DNA from: Ancylobacter dichloromethanicus
GTDB taxonomy: Bacteria > Pseudomonadota > Alphaproteobacteria > Rhizobiales > Xanthobacteraceae
Reading direction: 5' to 3'
NCBI RefSeq assembly: GCF_018390645.1
Contig: NZ_JAHBGC010000064.1
Span: 1-64,000, forward strand
DNA length: 64,000 nucleotides
Below are positions 46,661 to 55,222 of the stretch, piece after piece (the first letter of the stretch is position 1; each line of letters begins with the position of its first letter). The position numbers were made by a program, and so were the translations under genes. The notes under the pieces are model-generated. The model was given only the letters and a program-made list of their open reading frames with translations. It was not told where the DNA came from and made no database searches.

Positions 46661-47653
46661 ATGATCTCACGCCGTTCCCTGCTTGCCGCCGCGGCTGCCG
46701 GAGCCGCCCTGCCGCTCGCCGCCCCCGGCGTGCTGCGCGCCCAGACCCGCGATCTGCGCCTCGGCATCATCACCCCGCCGGGACACCCCTGGAACAACGC
46801 CGCGCTGAAGGTCGCCGAGGTGCTGAAGGAGAAGACCGGCGGCAAGCTGACCATGACCGTCTTCCATGCCGGCCAACTCGGCAATGAGGGCGCCATGATG
46901 CAGCAGCTTCAGACCGGCGCGCTCGACATGGCCTTCCTGCAGGCGGCCGAGGTCGGCAACCGGGTGCCCAACGTCGCCGCCATCCTCGCGCCCTATGTGA
47001 TCCGTTCGACCGAGGCCGCCGCCAAACTGGTGCGCCAGCCCATCGCCATGCAGATGCTGGAGCCGCTGCCCAAGGAGACCGGCACGCTCGGCCTCGGCTG
47101 GGGCATCACCTCGATCCGCGTCGTGTTCTCGGCCAAGGAGATCGACGGCATTGCCGGCCTGAACGGCATGAAGCTGCGCATCAACACCACGCCGACCTTC
47201 CGCGACTTCTACTCGCTGCTGGGCGCCGCGCCGACCCCGATCCCGACGCCGCAAGTCTACGACGCCATGGCCAACGGCCAGGTGGACGGGCTGGAGGCCG
47301 ACCTCGACTTCTCCTGGAACCAGCGCTTCGACAAGGTGTCGAAGGTACTGATGCGCATGGACGCCGTGTTCATGCCCTTCATCGCGCTGGCGTCGGGCAA
47401 GGCGTGGCAGACCCTTTCGGCCGAGGATCGCGCGCTGATCTCCGAGGCCACGAAGGAGGCGCTGGCCGTCCAGGTCGACGAGACAGTGACCAACGCCCCC
47501 AAGCTGCTCAAGGATTTCGAGGGCACCGGCATCAAGATCGTCGTGCCGCCGACCGCGGATGCGGCACCGATCATCGCCGAATACGACAAGATCTGGACCC
47601 CGAAAGCCCCGATCCTGCCGGAACTGCGCAAGGTCGGCGCCACGCTCGGCTGA
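46661..47653 (+). CDS. TRAP transporter periplasmic binding protein (DctP type)
   Basis: A 330-residue solute-binding protein with a twin-arginine-like signal (ISRRSLLAAAAAG ... LRAQ). RLGIITPPGHPWNNAALK and LNGMKLRINTTPTFRDFYSLLGAAPTPIP are DctP hallmarks, the Arg in LRIN being the carboxylate anchor. Probably binds an organic acid; ligand unknown. Binding protein last in the operon is a common TRAP arrangement. Confidence 0.93.
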   Translation: MISRRSLLAAAAAGAALPLAAPGVLRAQTRDLRLGIITPPGHPWNNAALKVAEVLKEKTGGKLTMTVFHAGQLGNEGAMMQQLQTGALDMAFLQAAEVGNRVPNVAAILAPYVIRSTEAAAKLVRQPIAMQMLEPLPKETGTLGLGWGITSIRVVFSAKEIDGIAGLNGMKLRINTTPTFRDFYSLLGAAPTPIPTPQVYDAMANGQVDGLEADLDFSWNQRFDKVSKVLMRMDAVFMPFIALASGKAWQTLSAEDRALISEATKEALAVQVDETVTNAPKLLKDFEGTGIKIVVPPTADAAPIIAEYDKIWTPKAPILPELRKVGATLG

Positions 47654-47760
47654 TCCGGGCGGAAAGGCCGGGGGCCACGGGCTCCCGGCCGCGCCTGCGG
47701 ATCACCGCTGGTATCGATTTCACTCTGGTTCGTCACGGAGGCACCTCGCGGGCATTATCT

Positions 47761-47792
47761 CCGGTCGGCGGCATATAGTACGCCGACGCCGG
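47761..47792. repeat. Long hairpin downstream of the TRAP operon
   Basis: CCGGTCGGCG (47761-47770) pairs with CGCCGA-C-GCCGG (47781-47792) around a ten-base loop GCATATAGTA, with one bulge. It may act as terminator of the TRAP operon or as a regulatory fold before pstS. Confidence 0.5.
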
Positions 47793-47870
47793 GCGGTGAA
47801 TCGCGGCGAGTGCGGCGGGGGTAGAGATAACGCCTGGCGTTCGATCGGAAGGACTGCGGGCAACGTCATA

Positions 47871-47892
47871 TATGTGTCGCACACCCCACATA
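47871..47892. promoter_or_regulatory. Inverted repeat upstream of the pstS-like gene, possible ArsR or Pho site
   Basis: TATGTG (47871-47876) and CACATA (47887-47892) flank a ten-base spacer in an AT-rich pocket about 50 bases before the pstS-like start. It is weaker than the two ArsR palindromes elsewhere in the window, and no clear Pho box is seen. Confidence 0.3.
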
Positions 47893-47939
47893 ACAATTTG
47901 TCGATATATCCCGACGGATTGATATTTTGAGGTGTCCTG

Positions 47940-48956
47940 ATGCGCCGTTCCCTGACCTTGATCGCCGCCGCACTGCTGACCCTGACGCTGAGCGCCCGCG
48001 CCGACCAGCTGAGCGGGGCGGGGTCGACCTTCGCCTACCCCATCATCTGGAAATGGGCGCAGGCCTATAGCGAGGTCGACGGAACGCTCGTGGACTACCA
48101 GTCGGTGGGCTCCTCGACCGGGGTAAACCGGATTCGCGAGAAGGCCGTCGATTTCGGCGCCTCCGACAAGCCCCTCAAGCCCGAGGAACTCGATCGCCTC
48201 GGTCTCGGCCAGTTTCCGATCGTGTTCGGCGGCGTGGTGCCGGTCGTCAACATTGCCGGTATCGCGCCGGGCACCATGCGGTTCACCGGCGCTGTGCTGG
48301 CGGACATCTATATGGGCAAGATCACCCGCTGGTCCGATCCCGCGCTGAAGGCCCTCAATCCGGACCTTGCCTTGCCCGACAGCCTGATCGCCGTCATCCA
48401 CCGCTCGGACGGCTCCGGCACCACCTTCAACTGGGTGTCCTACCTCTCCAAGGCCAGCGCGGAATGGAAGCGGACGCTGGGCGAGGGCAATTCCGTCGCC
48501 TGGCCGGTCGGCAGCGGAGAGCGTGGCAATGAGGGCGTCTCCCTTGCCGTTCAACGGACCGCGAACGCAATCGGCTATGTCGAGTTCACCTACGTGACGC
48601 AGGCCAAGCTCTCCTACGGCCTGGTGCAGAACCGTGCCGGCCACTTCATTGCCCCGAGCGCCGCCTCGTTCCAAACGGCCGCTCTTGCCGTGGACTGGAC
48701 GAAGACGCGGGATTTCTATGCCACCATCAACGATTCCGAGGCTCCTGAGGCCTACCCTATCGCCGCCACCACCTTCATATTGATGTACAGGAAGCCTGCG
48801 GATGCCGCGCGCAACCGCGCCGCCCTGTCCTTCTTCGACTTTGCGCTCGGCGCGGGCAGCGAATATGCATCGCAGCTCGGCTATGTTCCGCTGCCTGAGC
48901 CGCTTGTGCAGCAGGTGAAAAACTACTGGGCAGCGACGTTCAAGAGCGGAAGCTGA
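47940..48956 (+). CDS. PstS-like phosphate-binding protein of an arsenic locus
   Basis: A 338-residue periplasmic binding protein with signal peptide 1-21 (LTLSARA). PstS motifs: SGAGSTFAYPI (phosphate loop), YQSVGSSTGVNRI and VIHRSDGSGTTFNWVSYL. It is not followed by pstCAB; instead an arsR-arsC fusion and a broken phnE follow. Dedicated PstS proteins in ars clusters are thought to favour phosphate over arsenate, or to adjust uptake under arsenic stress. That role here is inference. Confidence 0.88.
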   Translation: MRRSLTLIAAALLTLTLSARADQLSGAGSTFAYPIIWKWAQAYSEVDGTLVDYQSVGSSTGVNRIREKAVDFGASDKPLKPEELDRLGLGQFPIVFGGVVPVVNIAGIAPGTMRFTGAVLADIYMGKITRWSDPALKALNPDLALPDSLIAVIHRSDGSGTTFNWVSYLSKASAEWKRTLGEGNSVAWPVGSGERGNEGVSLAVQRTANAIGYVEFTYVTQAKLSYGLVQNRAGHFIAPSAASFQTAALAVDWTKTRDFYATINDSEAPEAYPIAATTFILMYRKPADAARNRAALSFFDFALGAGSEYASQLGYVPLPEPLVQQVKNYWAATFKSGS

Positions 48957-48976
48957 CGCGAAGAGGAAGCGACACG

Positions 48977-49879
48977 ATGCAGGGTGAGGCAAGGCCGCGT
49001 TCGTCGAAATATGTGAAGCGCCTGCTGTCGGACGAGGCGGTGGCGATGTTCGAAGCGCTGGCCCAGCCGACCCGTCTCGACGCCTTCCGCCTGCTGCTGC
49101 GCTACGCTCCCTTTGGGTTGAACGCCGGCGATGTCGCCCGCTTGCTGGCCGTGCCGCACAACACCATGTCGACCCACCTGGCCCAGTTGGAGCGGGCGGG
49201 TTTGGTGGGCTCGCGCCGCGAGGGACGGTCGATCATCTACACCGCCATATCCTCGCGGGCGGCGGCGGTGCTCGACCTGCTGCGGGACGAGTTGCCGGCG
49301 CAGGCCGATGCGGGCGCCGGCTTTCCGCGCCTGCGGCCGGACGAGCCGTCGGATCGTCGCTATAACGTGCTGCTCATCTGCTCGCACAATTCGGCGCGCT
49401 CGATCATGGCCGAGGCCGTGCTGAACCGCGAGGGTCGCGGGCGTTTCCGCGCCTTCTCCGCCGGCAGCTTGCCGCGCGGCGCGCCCCACCCGATGGCGCT
49501 CGATCTGCTGCGCGGGCTCGGCTACACCACCGACGACCTGCGTTCCAAGAGCTGGGACGAATTCGCCGACCGCGCCGTCGAGCCGATGGATTTCGTCATC
49601 ACCGTCTGCGATGCCGCCGCAGGCGAGAGTTGCCCGATTTTCCCGGGTCACCCCCTGACCGCGCATTGGGGGCTCGCCGACCCCGCGGCATCGGGCGGCA
49701 CCGAAGCGGAACTCAGGTCCGCCTTCATCCGCGCCTACCGGCAGATCGCCGCGCGCATGTCCGCCTTCGTCAATCTGCCGCTGGAGACCCTCGACCTCGC
49801 CACGCTCAAGGCCAGCCTCGGCGCCATCGCCATCATGGACGGCGCAACCGAGATGACACTGGCCGCCCGCGCCGCCTGA
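48977..49879 (+). CDS. ArsR-ArsC fusion: winged-helix domain joined to LMW-PTP arsenate reductase
   Basis: A 300-residue fusion. Residues 15-110 form an ArsR winged helix with VPHNTMSTHLAQL, nearly the same recognition helix as the ArsR at 22367. Residues 128-290 are a phosphatase-type arsenate reductase with P-loop CSHNSARS (Cys135, Arg141) and relay cysteines Cys211 and Cys219. The ArsR half has no cysteine at all, so it lacks any known arsenic site; sensing could pass through the ArsC half. Twenty bases after the pstS-like gene, with AAGAGGAAG as ribosome site, so co-transcribed. Confidence 0.9.
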   Translation: MQGEARPRSSKYVKRLLSDEAVAMFEALAQPTRLDAFRLLLRYAPFGLNAGDVARLLAVPHNTMSTHLAQLERAGLVGSRREGRSIIYTAISSRAAAVLDLLRDELPAQADAGAGFPRLRPDEPSDRRYNVLLICSHNSARSIMAEAVLNREGRGRFRAFSAGSLPRGAPHPMALDLLRGLGYTTDDLRSKSWDEFADRAVEPMDFVITVCDAAAGESCPIFPGHPLTAHWGLADPAASGGTEAELRSAFIRAYRQIAARMSAFVNLPLETLDLATLKASLGAIAIMDGATEMTLAARAA

Positions 49880-49895
49880 TCGCGGAAGCGCTGTG

Positions 49896-50197
49896 ATGCC
49901 TGCCGTCCCTCATCGCCGGTGGCGCCCGCCGCCGCTGATCGCCAATCCCTGACTGCGGCACGGCCTGACGCTGGGCGCGGCGCTCTATCTGGCGCTCGCG
50001 CTGGGAACCATCGACGTCAACTGGGCGCGCGTCATCGAGGGGCTCGATCGCGGCGGGCGGTTCATCGCAGGCTTTCTCCAGCCCAATTTCTCCGCGCGCT
50101 GGGACGACATCGTCCAGGGCATGATCGAGAGCCTGACCATGACGGTGACATCCACCGTCGCGGTCATCGCCATTTCGATCCCCATCGGCATCGTCGG
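49896..50197 (+). pseudogene. Truncated phnE-type phosphonate/phosphate permease
   Basis: The frame reads MPAVPHRRWRPPPLIANP, hits TGA at 49950-49952, and continues LTLGAALYLALALGTIDVNW, RVIEGLDRGGRFIAGFLQPNF and MIESLTMTVTSTVAVIAIS. This is the PhnE N-terminus through its first transmembrane helices. After IPIGI the similarity ends abruptly and about two thirds of the protein is missing. It probably once completed a PstS/PhnE-containing arsenic-phosphate cluster with the two genes before it. Confidence 0.75.
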
Positions 50198-50521
50198 CGG
50201 GAGCCCCGAAACGGCCGGGTTTCGCGCGAGGTACTCGATCGGCATCTCCGTGAGCACCCGCATGTTCCGCGTGGGATGCCGACCCGGCGGGCGGGCGACA
50301 CAGGCGGCCCCGGGGGATGTCCCATTCGGCGTCGTTAATTCTGCGACACAGCTTGCCTGACTACGGCACTACCGCATCGTTCGAGGGAACGGCAAGTTCC
50401 GGCCGGGCGACGCGGCCCGCCGGTGCCGCGTCGGTCAAACCATTGCCATTCATCACGGCTTTTCCGCCGGGCGTCGCGTGCGCGGCGGAGCCACCCCGAT
50501 GTCGCGCCAGGAGAACATGCC
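50198..50521. other. Gene-free stretch after the phnE fragment
   Basis: No convincing coding frame. It probably contains the deletion scar of phnE and the promoter of the hydrolase gene, whose AGGAGAA ribosome site lies at its end. Confidence 0.45.
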
Positions 50522-51358
50522 ATGGGCTTTGTCACGACCGATGACGACGTACAGATTTTCTACAAGGACTGGGGTCCCAGGGACGCCCAGCCGATCGTCT
50601 TCCACCATGGCTGGCCGCTCAGTTCCGACGACTGGGACGCGCAGATGCTGTTCTTCCTGTCGAAGGGCTATCGTGTCGTCGCGCATGACAGGCGCGGCCA
50701 CGGACGCTCGGAGCAGGTCGCCGAGGGTCACGACATCGATCACTACGCCGCCGACGCCTTTGCCGTCGCCAAGGCGCTCGACCTGAAGAACGCGGTTCAC
50801 GTCGGCCATTCCACCGGTGGTGGCGAAGTGGCGCGTTATGTGGCCAAGTTCGGCGAGCCGGCGGGCCGGGTGGCCAAGGCCGTTCTCGTCTCCGCCATCC
50901 CGCCGCTGATGCTGAAGACCGACGACAACCCCGAAGGAACGCCCTTGGAGGTCTTCGACGGCTTCCGGACGGCGCTGGCCGGCAACCGCGCGCAGTTCTT
51001 CCGCGACGTCCCCTCGGGCCCGTTCTACGGCTTCAACCGCGAGGGCGCGACGGTCCATGAAGGGGTGATCCAGAACTGGTGGCGGCAGGGCATGATGGGG
51101 AGCGCCAAGGCGCACTATGACGGCATCAAGGCCTTCTCGGAAACCGACCAGACCGAGGACCTCAAGGCAATCACCGTGCCGACGCTGGTGCTGCATGGCG
51201 AGGACGATCAGGTCGTTCCGATCGCCGCCGCGGCCCTGAAGGCGGTCAAGCTGCTGCCGAATGGCTCGCTGAAGACCTATCCCGGTTTCTCGCACGGGAT
51301 GCTGACGGTGAATGCTGACGTGCTGAACGCCGACCTTCTGACGTTCGTCACGAGCTGA
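50522..51358 (+). CDS. Alpha/beta hydrolase (cofactor-free haloperoxidase/esterase type)
   Basis: A 278-residue alpha/beta-hydrolase. Nucleophile Ser97 in GHSTGG; acid Asp in HGEDDQVVP; His in PGFSHGM; oxyanion region FHHGWPLSSDDW. Closest to the non-haem chloroperoxidase/aryl-esterase group (RRGHGRSEQ). Cytosolic with no signal peptide. Start is the ATG after AGGAGAACATGCC. Physiological substrate unknown; no operon partner. Confidence 0.88.
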   Translation: MGFVTTDDDVQIFYKDWGPRDAQPIVFHHGWPLSSDDWDAQMLFFLSKGYRVVAHDRRGHGRSEQVAEGHDIDHYAADAFAVAKALDLKNAVHVGHSTGGGEVARYVAKFGEPAGRVAKAVLVSAIPPLMLKTDDNPEGTPLEVFDGFRTALAGNRAQFFRDVPSGPFYGFNREGATVHEGVIQNWWRQGMMGSAKAHYDGIKAFSETDQTEDLKAITVPTLVLHGEDDQVVPIAAAALKAVKLLPNGSLKTYPGFSHGMLTVNADVLNADLLTFVTS

Positions 51359-51719
51359 AGTCGCGGCGGGCGCGCCGCCACGTCTGCGCCCCATTCAGCT
51401 TTCGTCGGCGGCATAGCCGCCGGCGAAAGCATTGCGGGCTGGGCCAGCAGGTGACGAGCTTCGATCTCGCCGGGTCCCACGCGGAGTTGCGCGCCGTTGC
51501 CGCCAGCCGGGCCTGGCCCGTGCTGGATGGGCTCGGCATGGCCGCCCGTGACCATGAATCCCGCCGAATATGAACGCGCGGAGGTTCCAGCCCAAGGGGC
51601 AGCGCGTGGGCCCATCATCCCAGCGAAAGAGCCGGCGCCAGCAACGGTCTCGCCCCGTTGCCGTCGTCCATTCCGTCAGGCGGTGAGGGCTCCCGCCAAC
51701 AAGAACCCGGTCATTTCAC
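51359..51719. other. Gene-free stretch between hydrolase and TonB receptor
   Basis: No gene supported. A short plus-strand frame reads VTSFDLAGSHAELRAVAAS, protein-like in composition and possibly a fragment of a lost gene, but with no start and no recognised family. Confidence 0.4.
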
Positions 51720-54700
51720 CTAGAATCGGTAGTTGAGGCCGATCTTGATCGCTTGGAACGCGGCCGAGTTCGAGGCGTCGCGGCCATCGGCGATGGTGGA
51801 GGTGCCGATCACGTCCTCGTAGACGGGCTGTTCGACCAGATCGCACCACCGGCCCCCGACAGCGGCGCAGCCCGCCGGATTTCGGACCTGCTCGGTGGTG
51901 CCGACCTGCTTCGGATAGGTCTTGGTCACGCCCGAGCGCGCCTTCCAGAACATGAAGCTGTCGGCATCGAAGCCGGCGAAGGAATACTCGGCCTTGACCG
52001 ACCACCGGTCGTCGATGGCGTATTCCGCCCCGGCGCCGAAGGTGAAGCCGGTCCGGGTCAGCTTCGCCGTCTCGGAGAAGCTGATTTCCGTCCGGTTCCC
52101 GCCGGGATTGTCCGCGTGCGCATAGTCCGAGATGTACTGCGTCCGCTCCTCCGACTCGCGCAGGAAAGCGAGGCCGGCGGTGCCGTAGAGGAGCCACTGG
52201 TCGTTCAGGGCATAGCCGAGCTTGGCGCGTACGGTGGTCAGCCAGTCGAAGGAATAGTCGGTCTGCGCTTCCGGCATGCGGTAGGCGATCAGGCTGGCCC
52301 CCTCGGTGGCGTCGAGCAGGCTGGAACTGCCACTGTTGAGATAGCTGAAATCCGCCTCGACGCCGAGCACGACATTATTGGCCAACTGGTAGTTATAACC
52401 GACCTGCCCGCCCCAAAGGCCGCCGCTGAAGTTCTCATTCGCCGACTCGCTAAAGGCCCTCGGGGCATAGCTTCCATCCGCCAGCGTCGTGGTGCCGTCG
52501 ACCGAAGCGAAGCCGTAGCCGAAGGAGCCGCCGGCATAGAGCCCGGTCCAGCGCTCGCCATTCGCGCGCAGGCCGAAGGGGAGCGGCGCGATCGGCTCGT
52601 CGCTGCCGAAAGTGCCGGTGAGTGTGGCCATGAAGGTGCGCCCCGGGGCTGGCATGTCGGTGTTGTTGAGGGCGTCGACATAATAGGTGTCGAGCAGGTT
52701 CTGCACGCTGACATCGAGGGTGAGGTGGCTGTTCAGCTTCCACTGGGCGAAGGCATCGACAACCGTGTAGGGCTCCCAAACCTTCGTCACCCAGACGAAG
52801 AACCCGCCATCCTCCGCCACCGGGACCAGCCGCTCGCTCATGTAGGTGACACGCCCGCCCAGCGTCAGCCGCTCGTCGAAGAAGCGGGCGCCGGCCGTCA
52901 GCGAGGCGGTGAAGCGGGGCGGAATCTGGTTGGTGAGATAGTCGGCCGAGAGCGTGTAGTCGGTGCAGACCCCGTTCTGCTGGCAGGCCTCGAAATCGGT
53001 GTAGTAGTTGATTCCGAAGTCGGCGAAGATCCGACCCGTATCGTAGCGTCCGGAAAATTCTACGCCCTTGAAGCGGACGTAGTCATAATTGAACAGACCC
53101 ATATAGCCGGTGAATTCGCGGCCGACATAATTGTTCGTGGTGTTGTCGAAATAGGCCAGCTTCAGCCGCAGCTTGTCGCCCGCCAGCAGCACGTCGTCGC
53201 GCAGCAGGTTGGTGCCGAACTCCCAGTTGCTTGCCTCTTCCGCCTCCAGATTGGGGTTGAATATCTGGTCGCTGCGAGTCTGGCTGGTCTCGCGCACGCT
53301 TAGCGGGCGGATACCGCTCTGGTACTGGCCATAGATCTGCCAGCCTTCGAGGGGAGTGACCACGACGCTCGCACTGGGGCTGAAGCCGTCGCCGGAATAG
53401 CCGGTGAATGGGTCGCCGGGCGTATTGTAGGTGGTGACGCCGTTGAAGGACGTGTTGTAGGCAAGGTACTCCACTCCGGCGCCCAGTTCGAGCCAGGAGG
53501 TGGGCTCCCATTTCACCCGCGCGAACAGCGAGCCGACCTCCCGCTCGCCATTGGCCGGAATGGCCCAGAGCGCGACATCGGAGAATTCATAGGTCTCCGT
53601 CGGTCGGGCGTTCTCGTAGACATAGGAGCCGCCATAGCTCAACGCGACCGGCATGCCCGCCACCGCAAAGCGCGACGTGTTGCTCGCATTCACGCCGACA
53701 TTCTGCGACTGCTGGTCGAGTTCCTCAACCTTGCCGAGCGACATGAAGACGTTGGTCTCGTCCGTGTTCGAGACATAGGCGTCCAGCCTGAAATCGACGA
53801 GGTCGGTGCTGGTCGGCGTGTAATGATAGCGCAGCGTCGCCTGGTTGATCGCCACGGAGGAAAGCGGCAGCTGGCTCGTGACCCCATTGCCCGCCGTGAT
53901 GATGGAGGGCGACACTTCGCCGAACTCATTGCCGTAGTAGAGATAGCCGATCTGCAATTGCTGCTCGTCGGTGGGGCGGAAGGTGGCCTTGAGCAGCGCC
54001 GACGTCACGTCCTCGGAGGTGTTGTAGACCAGCTGGCCATGGCCGTAATTCGACAGCGGCACCTCATCACCGAGATAGTCGGTCGTCGTCAGTGAACCCT
54101 GTGTGCCGGCATAATAGTTGCCGCTCTTGCGCCGGACGACGGCGCCGATGACGTCCACATTGTCCTCGCGCACCGCCACGGCGAAGCTGCCACTGGTGAT
54201 GTCCGCTCCGTCCGGGTCGCCGAACACCGGCTCGCCCGCCCCGATCACCGGGGCGATCGAATTGGTGGCAAGTCCGGCACGCGCCCGCACGCCCCAGCGC
54301 TCGCCGGCCTGGAGGATGTCCTCGACGTTCAGCGTCTCCATGGCGATGGTGCCGCCGATGGCGCCGGCGACGGCCCCGTCCGGCCCCTTGGTGATGGTGA
54401 CGCCGGAAATGAGGTCGGGGTCGACATAGGTGCGGCTGTCGATGCCGGAATAGCCGCGATAGCTCGACGTCGATTGCTGCGAGCCGTCAATGGTGGTGGC
54501 GACGCGGTTCTGGCCCTGCAGGCCGCGAATGTTGGGGTCGATCGAGGCGCCGTTATTGCCGCCGCCGGAAATGACACCGGGCGTACCCTGGAACAGTGCG
54601 CCGGCGGTCTGCGGCGGAAAGCGCTCGATTTCCTCGGCGGAGATGAAATTGGTCGAGCCCGCCGTCTCGAACGGCAGGTCGACGGCCGAGCGGGCGCCGG

Positions 54701-55115
54701 AGACGTCGATGGCGTCGAGCGCTATGGCGTCGTCGGCATCGACCGCCGCTCCGGCGGGGGCCAGATCTTCGCCCGGCACCATGATCGTAACCGCATTGGC
54801 ACCGACGAAGCGCCAGCGGATCCCCGTTCCTGCCAGCATCAGTCGCAGGGCCTCTTCGGGCGCAAAGGTGCCGTTCACCGGCCGCGACATGATGTCGTAG
54901 GCCTTGGCGCCGGAGTAGAGCACCTGGAGGCCGGCACGTACCGAGAGATCGGCGAGGGCGCGCGGCACCGGCATGGAGTCGATGGAGAAGGCGACGCTCG
55001 GGCGGCTGCCTTGCGCGGACACGTACGACGTGCCGAGGGGAAACGGCGCGAGCGCGGTTCCCGCCAATAGGCAAAGGGTGAGCAGGCGCAGGCGTCGGGT
55101 CGACTTCGTCCTCAT
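51720..55115 (-). CDS. TonB-dependent receptor with STN domain fused to a second outer-membrane beta-barrel
   Basis: A 1131-residue outer-membrane protein. Signal peptide about 1-35. The STN signalling domain (37-110) begins VAFSIDSMPVPRALADL. The plug (about 130-270) has PGVISGGGNNGASIDPNIRGLQGQNRV. A 22-strand barrel runs to about 838, closing with NLLDTYYVDALNNTDMPAPGRTF and GTFG. Then comes a complete extra module (856-1131) like the Omp25/Omp31 porin family: WTGLYAGGSFGYGF, GGQVGYNYQ, WLTTVRAKLGY, VKAEYSFAG, ending LNYRF. An STN domain plus the FecIR genes upstream indicates iron or haem uptake with cell-surface signalling. Single continuous frame. Confidence 0.85.
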   Translation of the reverse strand: MRTKSTRRLRLLTLCLLAGTALAPFPLGTSYVSAQGSRPSVAFSIDSMPVPRALADLSVRAGLQVLYSGAKAYDIMSRPVNGTFAPEEALRLMLAGTGIRWRFVGANAVTIMVPGEDLAPAGAAVDADDAIALDAIDVSGARSAVDLPFETAGSTNFISAEEIERFPPQTAGALFQGTPGVISGGGNNGASIDPNIRGLQGQNRVATTIDGSQQSTSSYRGYSGIDSRTYVDPDLISGVTITKGPDGAVAGAIGGTIAMETLNVEDILQAGERWGVRARAGLATNSIAPVIGAGEPVFGDPDGADITSGSFAVAVREDNVDVIGAVVRRKSGNYYAGTQGSLTTTDYLGDEVPLSNYGHGQLVYNTSEDVTSALLKATFRPTDEQQLQIGYLYYGNEFGEVSPSIITAGNGVTSQLPLSSVAINQATLRYHYTPTSTDLVDFRLDAYVSNTDETNVFMSLGKVEELDQQSQNVGVNASNTSRFAVAGMPVALSYGGSYVYENARPTETYEFSDVALWAIPANGEREVGSLFARVKWEPTSWLELGAGVEYLAYNTSFNGVTTYNTPGDPFTGYSGDGFSPSASVVVTPLEGWQIYGQYQSGIRPLSVRETSQTRSDQIFNPNLEAEEASNWEFGTNLLRDDVLLAGDKLRLKLAYFDNTTNNYVGREFTGYMGLFNYDYVRFKGVEFSGRYDTGRIFADFGINYYTDFEACQQNGVCTDYTLSADYLTNQIPPRFTASLTAGARFFDERLTLGGRVTYMSERLVPVAEDGGFFVWVTKVWEPYTVVDAFAQWKLNSHLTLDVSVQNLLDTYYVDALNNTDMPAPGRTFMATLTGTFGSDEPIAPLPFGLRANGERWTGLYAGGSFGYGFASVDGTTTLADGSYAPRAFSESANENFSGGLWGGQVGYNYQLANNVVLGVEADFSYLNSGSSSLLDATEGASLIAYRMPEAQTDYSFDWLTTVRAKLGYALNDQWLLYGTAGLAFLRESEERTQYISDYAHADNPGGNRTEISFSETAKLTRTGFTFGAGAEYAIDDRWSVKAEYSFAGFDADSFMFWKARSGVTKTYPKQVGTTEQVRNPAGCAAVGGRWCDLVEQPVYEDVIGTSTIADGRDASNSAAFQAIKIGLNYRF

Positions 55116-55222
55116 GGTCCGTCCCACATGTTCTGCCCGAACCGCAAGGGGCGGCTTCGGCGAGATCCTCAGTGGGTATGACGAGCGCCGGACGCGGGCT
55201 CCCCCAGTTCGCGCCGGAAAAA

